Shown: positions 62,401 to 64,000 of the stretch, one piece after another
Layout of the letters: every line of letters starts with the position of its first letter
Numbering within the stretch: the first letter of the stretch is position 1
The notes under the pieces: generated by a model
Told to the model about the DNA's origin: nothing
Seen by the model: only the letters and a program-made list of their open reading frames with translations
The model's database searches: none
Made by a program: the position numbers and the translations under genes
NCBI GenBank assembly: GCA_948467545.1
Contig: CAOKER010000005.1
Location: forward strand, 62,001-126,000
Length of the DNA: 64,000 bases
Origin: an uncultured Eubacteriales bacterium
GTDB taxonomy: Bacteria; Bacillota; Clostridia; Oscillospirales; CAG-272
Direction of reading: 5' to 3'

Positions 62401-63931
62401 TTTTGATCTTCCTGACAAAAAATGTCCGAAGTGCGGAGCCATGCTTAAAAGTGACGGCCATGACATACCGTTTGAAACTTTTCTCGGATTCTACGGAGAT
62501 AAGTCTCCGGATATAGATTTGAACTTTTCCGGAGAGGTCCAAGGTCGTGTTCATAAGTATACGGAAGAGCTTTTCGGTGCGGAAAATGTGTTTCGTGCAG
62601 GTACGCTCGGAACGCTTGCCGATAAGACTGCATACGGTTTTGTGGTTAAATATCTTGAGAATAAGGGAATGATGGTAAACAGGGCGGAAATAAACCGTCT
62701 GATTGCTCACTGCGTTTGTGTAAAGCGAACTACCGGGCAGCACCCCGGAGGGATAATAGTTGTTCCGAGAGAGTACGACGTTTATGACTTTACACCTGTA
62801 CAGCATCCTGCTGATGACGCAGGCTCGGATATAGTTACTACACATTTTGCTTTTTCATATCTTCATGATACAATTCTGAAGCTCGACGAACTCGGACACG
62901 ATATTCCGACTAAATATAAGATGCTTGAACGTTATTCCGGAACTTCTGTAATGGATGTTCCGATGAATGATCCGTCTATCTATGCTCTTCTTGAATCTCC
63001 TGCTCCTCTCGGTGTAACGGCAGACGAAATCGGATGTGAAATCGGAACGCTGGGACTGCCGGAGCTTGGCACAAGATTTGTTCAGCAGGTGCTGATAGAG
63101 GCGCATCCGCGCACTTTCGCCGACCTTCTTCAGGTTTCCGGACTTACTCACGGAACCGATGTATGGCTCGGAAATGCTCAAGAGCTTATACGGGACGGTG
63201 TTTGCGATATTTCCGAGGTTATCGGAACACGTGACGGTATTATGCTCGTATTGATTCAAAAGTACGGACTTGATAAAGCCAATGCGTTTAAAATAATGGA
63301 GGACGTACGTAAGGGTAAAGGCCTCAAACCGGAATATGAAGAGGATATGAGAGCACACGGGGTTCCGGACTGGTATATAGCTTCATGTAAAAAAATAAAA
63401 TATATGTTTCCGAAGGCGCATGCCGCGGCGTATGTTATGTCGGCAATACGTCTCGGATGGTATAAAATACATATGCCGCTTGTTTTTTATGCCGCATTCT
63501 TTTCTGCCGCGCCGGGAGGCTTTGATGCAGAGATTGTTATGCGGGGCCGTTCGGGAATCAAAAGAGTTCTTGAGGAAATTTCTGAAAAAGGAAACGATAT
63601 TACGCAAAAGGATGCCAGCCTTGCCTCTACTCTTCAGCTTGCTAATGAAGCTCTTGCACGCGGGATTGGTTTTCTCCCTGTCAGCTTTGATAAGTCGGAT
63701 GCCTTTGCATTTCTTCCGGAGGACGGAAAAATCAGACTTCCTTTTTCATCTTTGGGCGGAGTCGGCGATACTGCAGCACAGAGTATTGCCAGAGTTCGCA
63801 ACGAGGGACACGTTCTTTCGGTTGAGGAGCTGAGAATCCGCGCAAAGCTATCAAAATCTGTTATAGAAGTGCTTCAGAATCACGGTGCGCTTGATGGGCT
63901 TAGTGCGACGAATCAGATTACATTTTTTTAA
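59495..63931 (+). CDS. polC: DNA polymerase III PolC-type
   Basis: This 1478-residue enzyme is the Gram-positive replicative polymerase. Domains in order: an OB-fold N-terminus; a PHP domain beginning at VELHLHTQLSQMDAL and interrupted by the exonuclease; a DEDD exonuclease starting FTVFDIETTG with the HRASDDAEML end; the rest of PHP; then the polymerase with a zinc-type CAECKYSEFI..CPKCG segment, the catalytic SPDIDLNFSGE acids, and the tail. The whole gene fits in the window. The start at 59495 has GAAAGG 12 nt upstream; an ATG at 59465 lacks a site. Confidence 0.98.
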   Translation: MSKTFLELFNRYSPTDLHARILSSGKNLGVKVNKENRCAEVHMFFPEIIKKEELYKIEDNVKSAYDLNMFVIKPSYPEELFGEDYIPEVIAETERSGIVSRGFFEKCTYRLERDRLSIKIGFSDGGVNLLYDARTPDVISGIIRDEFGLNITVCITHGENCGEEYEIFQNKCRNTLKTLYTESEAAAAELIAKKAAASDADERSLLPKFCSVDGPELENDTRTSEEKITYFSDDVFKIGNMTFDISEPSVILGDTFAVNPTPIEDINGTRRHVTAVGELFWAEARESRDKTKVTISCALSDNHASINVKLILPAEKAGPVLKAIPSKPAKPGAVPKFMCAALCGSVRIDNYDGELTLHPTDIMQIKRVRRSDNAENKRVELHLHTQLSQMDALINPADAVKMAHAWGHPAVAITDHGNVQGYPIAMEAAEKLGMKVIYGIEAYFADDTARAFYGNDNGIKFTDTFTVFDIETTGLSAANNHITEIGAVKVREGNVLDVFCTFVDPGEHIPKNITELTGITDEMVKGAPAEPDAVKSFLDFAGNDMLIAHNAGFDISFIRRVCEQNDIPFTNPYLDTVAMSRYVNSDLKKHKLDTLANYFGLGEFNHHRASDDAEMLAAIFFKMTDKLRAEGVLDIRSMESVMSDNVDPKKLRTNHMTILVKNQTGLKNLYKLVSLGYLSYYSKNPRIPKTVLQQYREGLIIGSACSDGVLYSGILSGKSESELLDICDFFDYLEIMPICNNRYLIDKGTVADDEGLRDINRKIIELGEKSGKPVVATCDAHFMDEEDEIYRQILLAGMKFSDFGRKTKLFFRTTEEMLKEFDYLTPEKAYEVVVTNTNLVADWIEEVRPIPKGTYTPKMEGAEDDLQRMCWERAKQLYGDPLPDVVHDRLDRELNAIIEHGFAVLYMIAQKLVKYSEDEGYLVGSRGSVGSSFVASMAGISEVNPLPPHYYCAECKYSEFITDGSVGSGFDLPDKKCPKCGAMLKSDGHDIPFETFLGFYGDKSPDIDLNFSGEVQGRVHKYTEELFGAENVFRAGTLGTLADKTAYGFVVKYLENKGMMVNRAEINRLIAHCVCVKRTTGQHPGGIIVVPREYDVYDFTPVQHPADDAGSDIVTTHFAFSYLHDTILKLDELGHDIPTKYKMLERYSGTSVMDVPMNDPSIYALLESPAPLGVTADEIGCEIGTLGLPELGTRFVQQVLIEAHPRTFADLLQVSGLTHGTDVWLGNAQELIRDGVCDISEVIGTRDGIMLVLIQKYGLDKANAFKIMEDVRKGKGLKPEYEEDMRAHGVPDWYIASCKKIKYMFPKAHAAAYVMSAIRLGWYKIHMPLVFYAAFFSAAPGGFDAEIVMRGRSGIKRVLEEISEKGNDITQKDASLASTLQLANEALARGIGFLPVSFDKSDAFAFLPEDGKIRLPFSSLGGVGDTAAQSIARVRNEGHVLSVEELRIRAKLSKSVIEVLQNHGALDGLSATNQITFF

Positions 63932-63966
63932 AATGTAACTAAAAAAGGATGCCTTTCGCCTTTGGT

Positions 63967-63990
63967 GCGGCGGGTTCCGCCGGATTTTTT
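63967..63990 (+). terminator. Probable terminator after polC
   Basis: CGGCGG (63968-63973) pairs with CCGCCG (63977-63982) over a 3-nt loop, followed by GATTTTTT. Confidence 0.75.
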
Positions 63991-64000
63991 CAGCGATGGA

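Overview
This window looks like a chromosomal segment of a low-to-medium GC Firmicute of the class Clostridia, probably a gut or anaerobic relative of the Oscillospiraceae/Lachnospiraceae. The evidence is a PolC-type DNA polymerase, a long Bacillus/Clostridium-type SRP RNA beside dnaX-ybaB-recR, the rpsB-tsf-pyrH-frr-uppS-cdsA-dxr-rseP-ispG-polC order, flavin-dependent ThyX, type I dockerin repeats, and sigma-A promoters that are often perfect TTGACA-17 nt-TATAAT. Many genes use a GAAAGG ribosome-binding motif 10-14 nt before the start codon. I used this to choose starts, so many calls are shorter than the longest open frame.

Layout: 1-3.2 kb, a heterodimeric ABC exporter (first gene cut by the window edge); 3.6-4.9 kb, an ECF-type sigma factor with a likely membrane anti-sigma partner; 5.2-8.4 kb (minus strand), SRP RNA, dnaX, ybaB and recR; 8.5-12.2 kb, a copper regulon (CsoR, CopA and a CopZ-like chaperone) behind a perfect promoter and a long palindromic operator; 12.3-18.5 kb, two GH106-like glycoside hydrolases; 18.6-21.5 kb, a flavin reductase-like protein, an orphan PqqD-like protein, a PspC-domain protein and GpsA fused to a degenerate nucleotidyltransferase domain; 21.7-23.8 kb, abutting tRNA-Thr and tRNA-Tyr genes, cysK, and a convergent Rrf2 regulator.

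24.0-30.1 kb is the most unusual part. It carries a compact phage-like lysis cassette (a 44-aa ORF, a holin-like protein and a GH25-dockerin-LysM lysozyme) on the minus strand. Facing it on the plus strand are a lipoprotein ending in a dockerin-like calcium motif and a phage BppU-type baseplate protein fused to an SGNH hydrolase. No capsid, terminase, portal or integrase genes are present. From 30.1 to 34.2 kb an ABC exporter pair sits behind a short leader ORF and a strong terminator hairpin. It is followed by a LysR regulator, a small membrane protein, the MetQ-MetN-MetI methionine importer, GalE, a MATE exporter, S-adenosylhomocysteine hydrolase, RibF and a DacA-like protein that has lost two of its three catalytic motifs. 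A third, larger GH106-like enzyme lies at 45.9-49.5 kb. The window closes with thyX and the conserved translation/envelope/isoprenoid cluster through polC.

The strongest leads are the dockerin-bearing phage-like module, the GpsA-pseudo-cytidylyltransferase fusion, a probable AUA start codon for rseP, a shared candidate operator in front of cysK and the Rrf2 gene, leader-peptide/terminator control of the 30-kb ABC exporter, and tandem repeats that duplicate stop codons at gene ends. All functional calls come from reading motifs; no database search was run.
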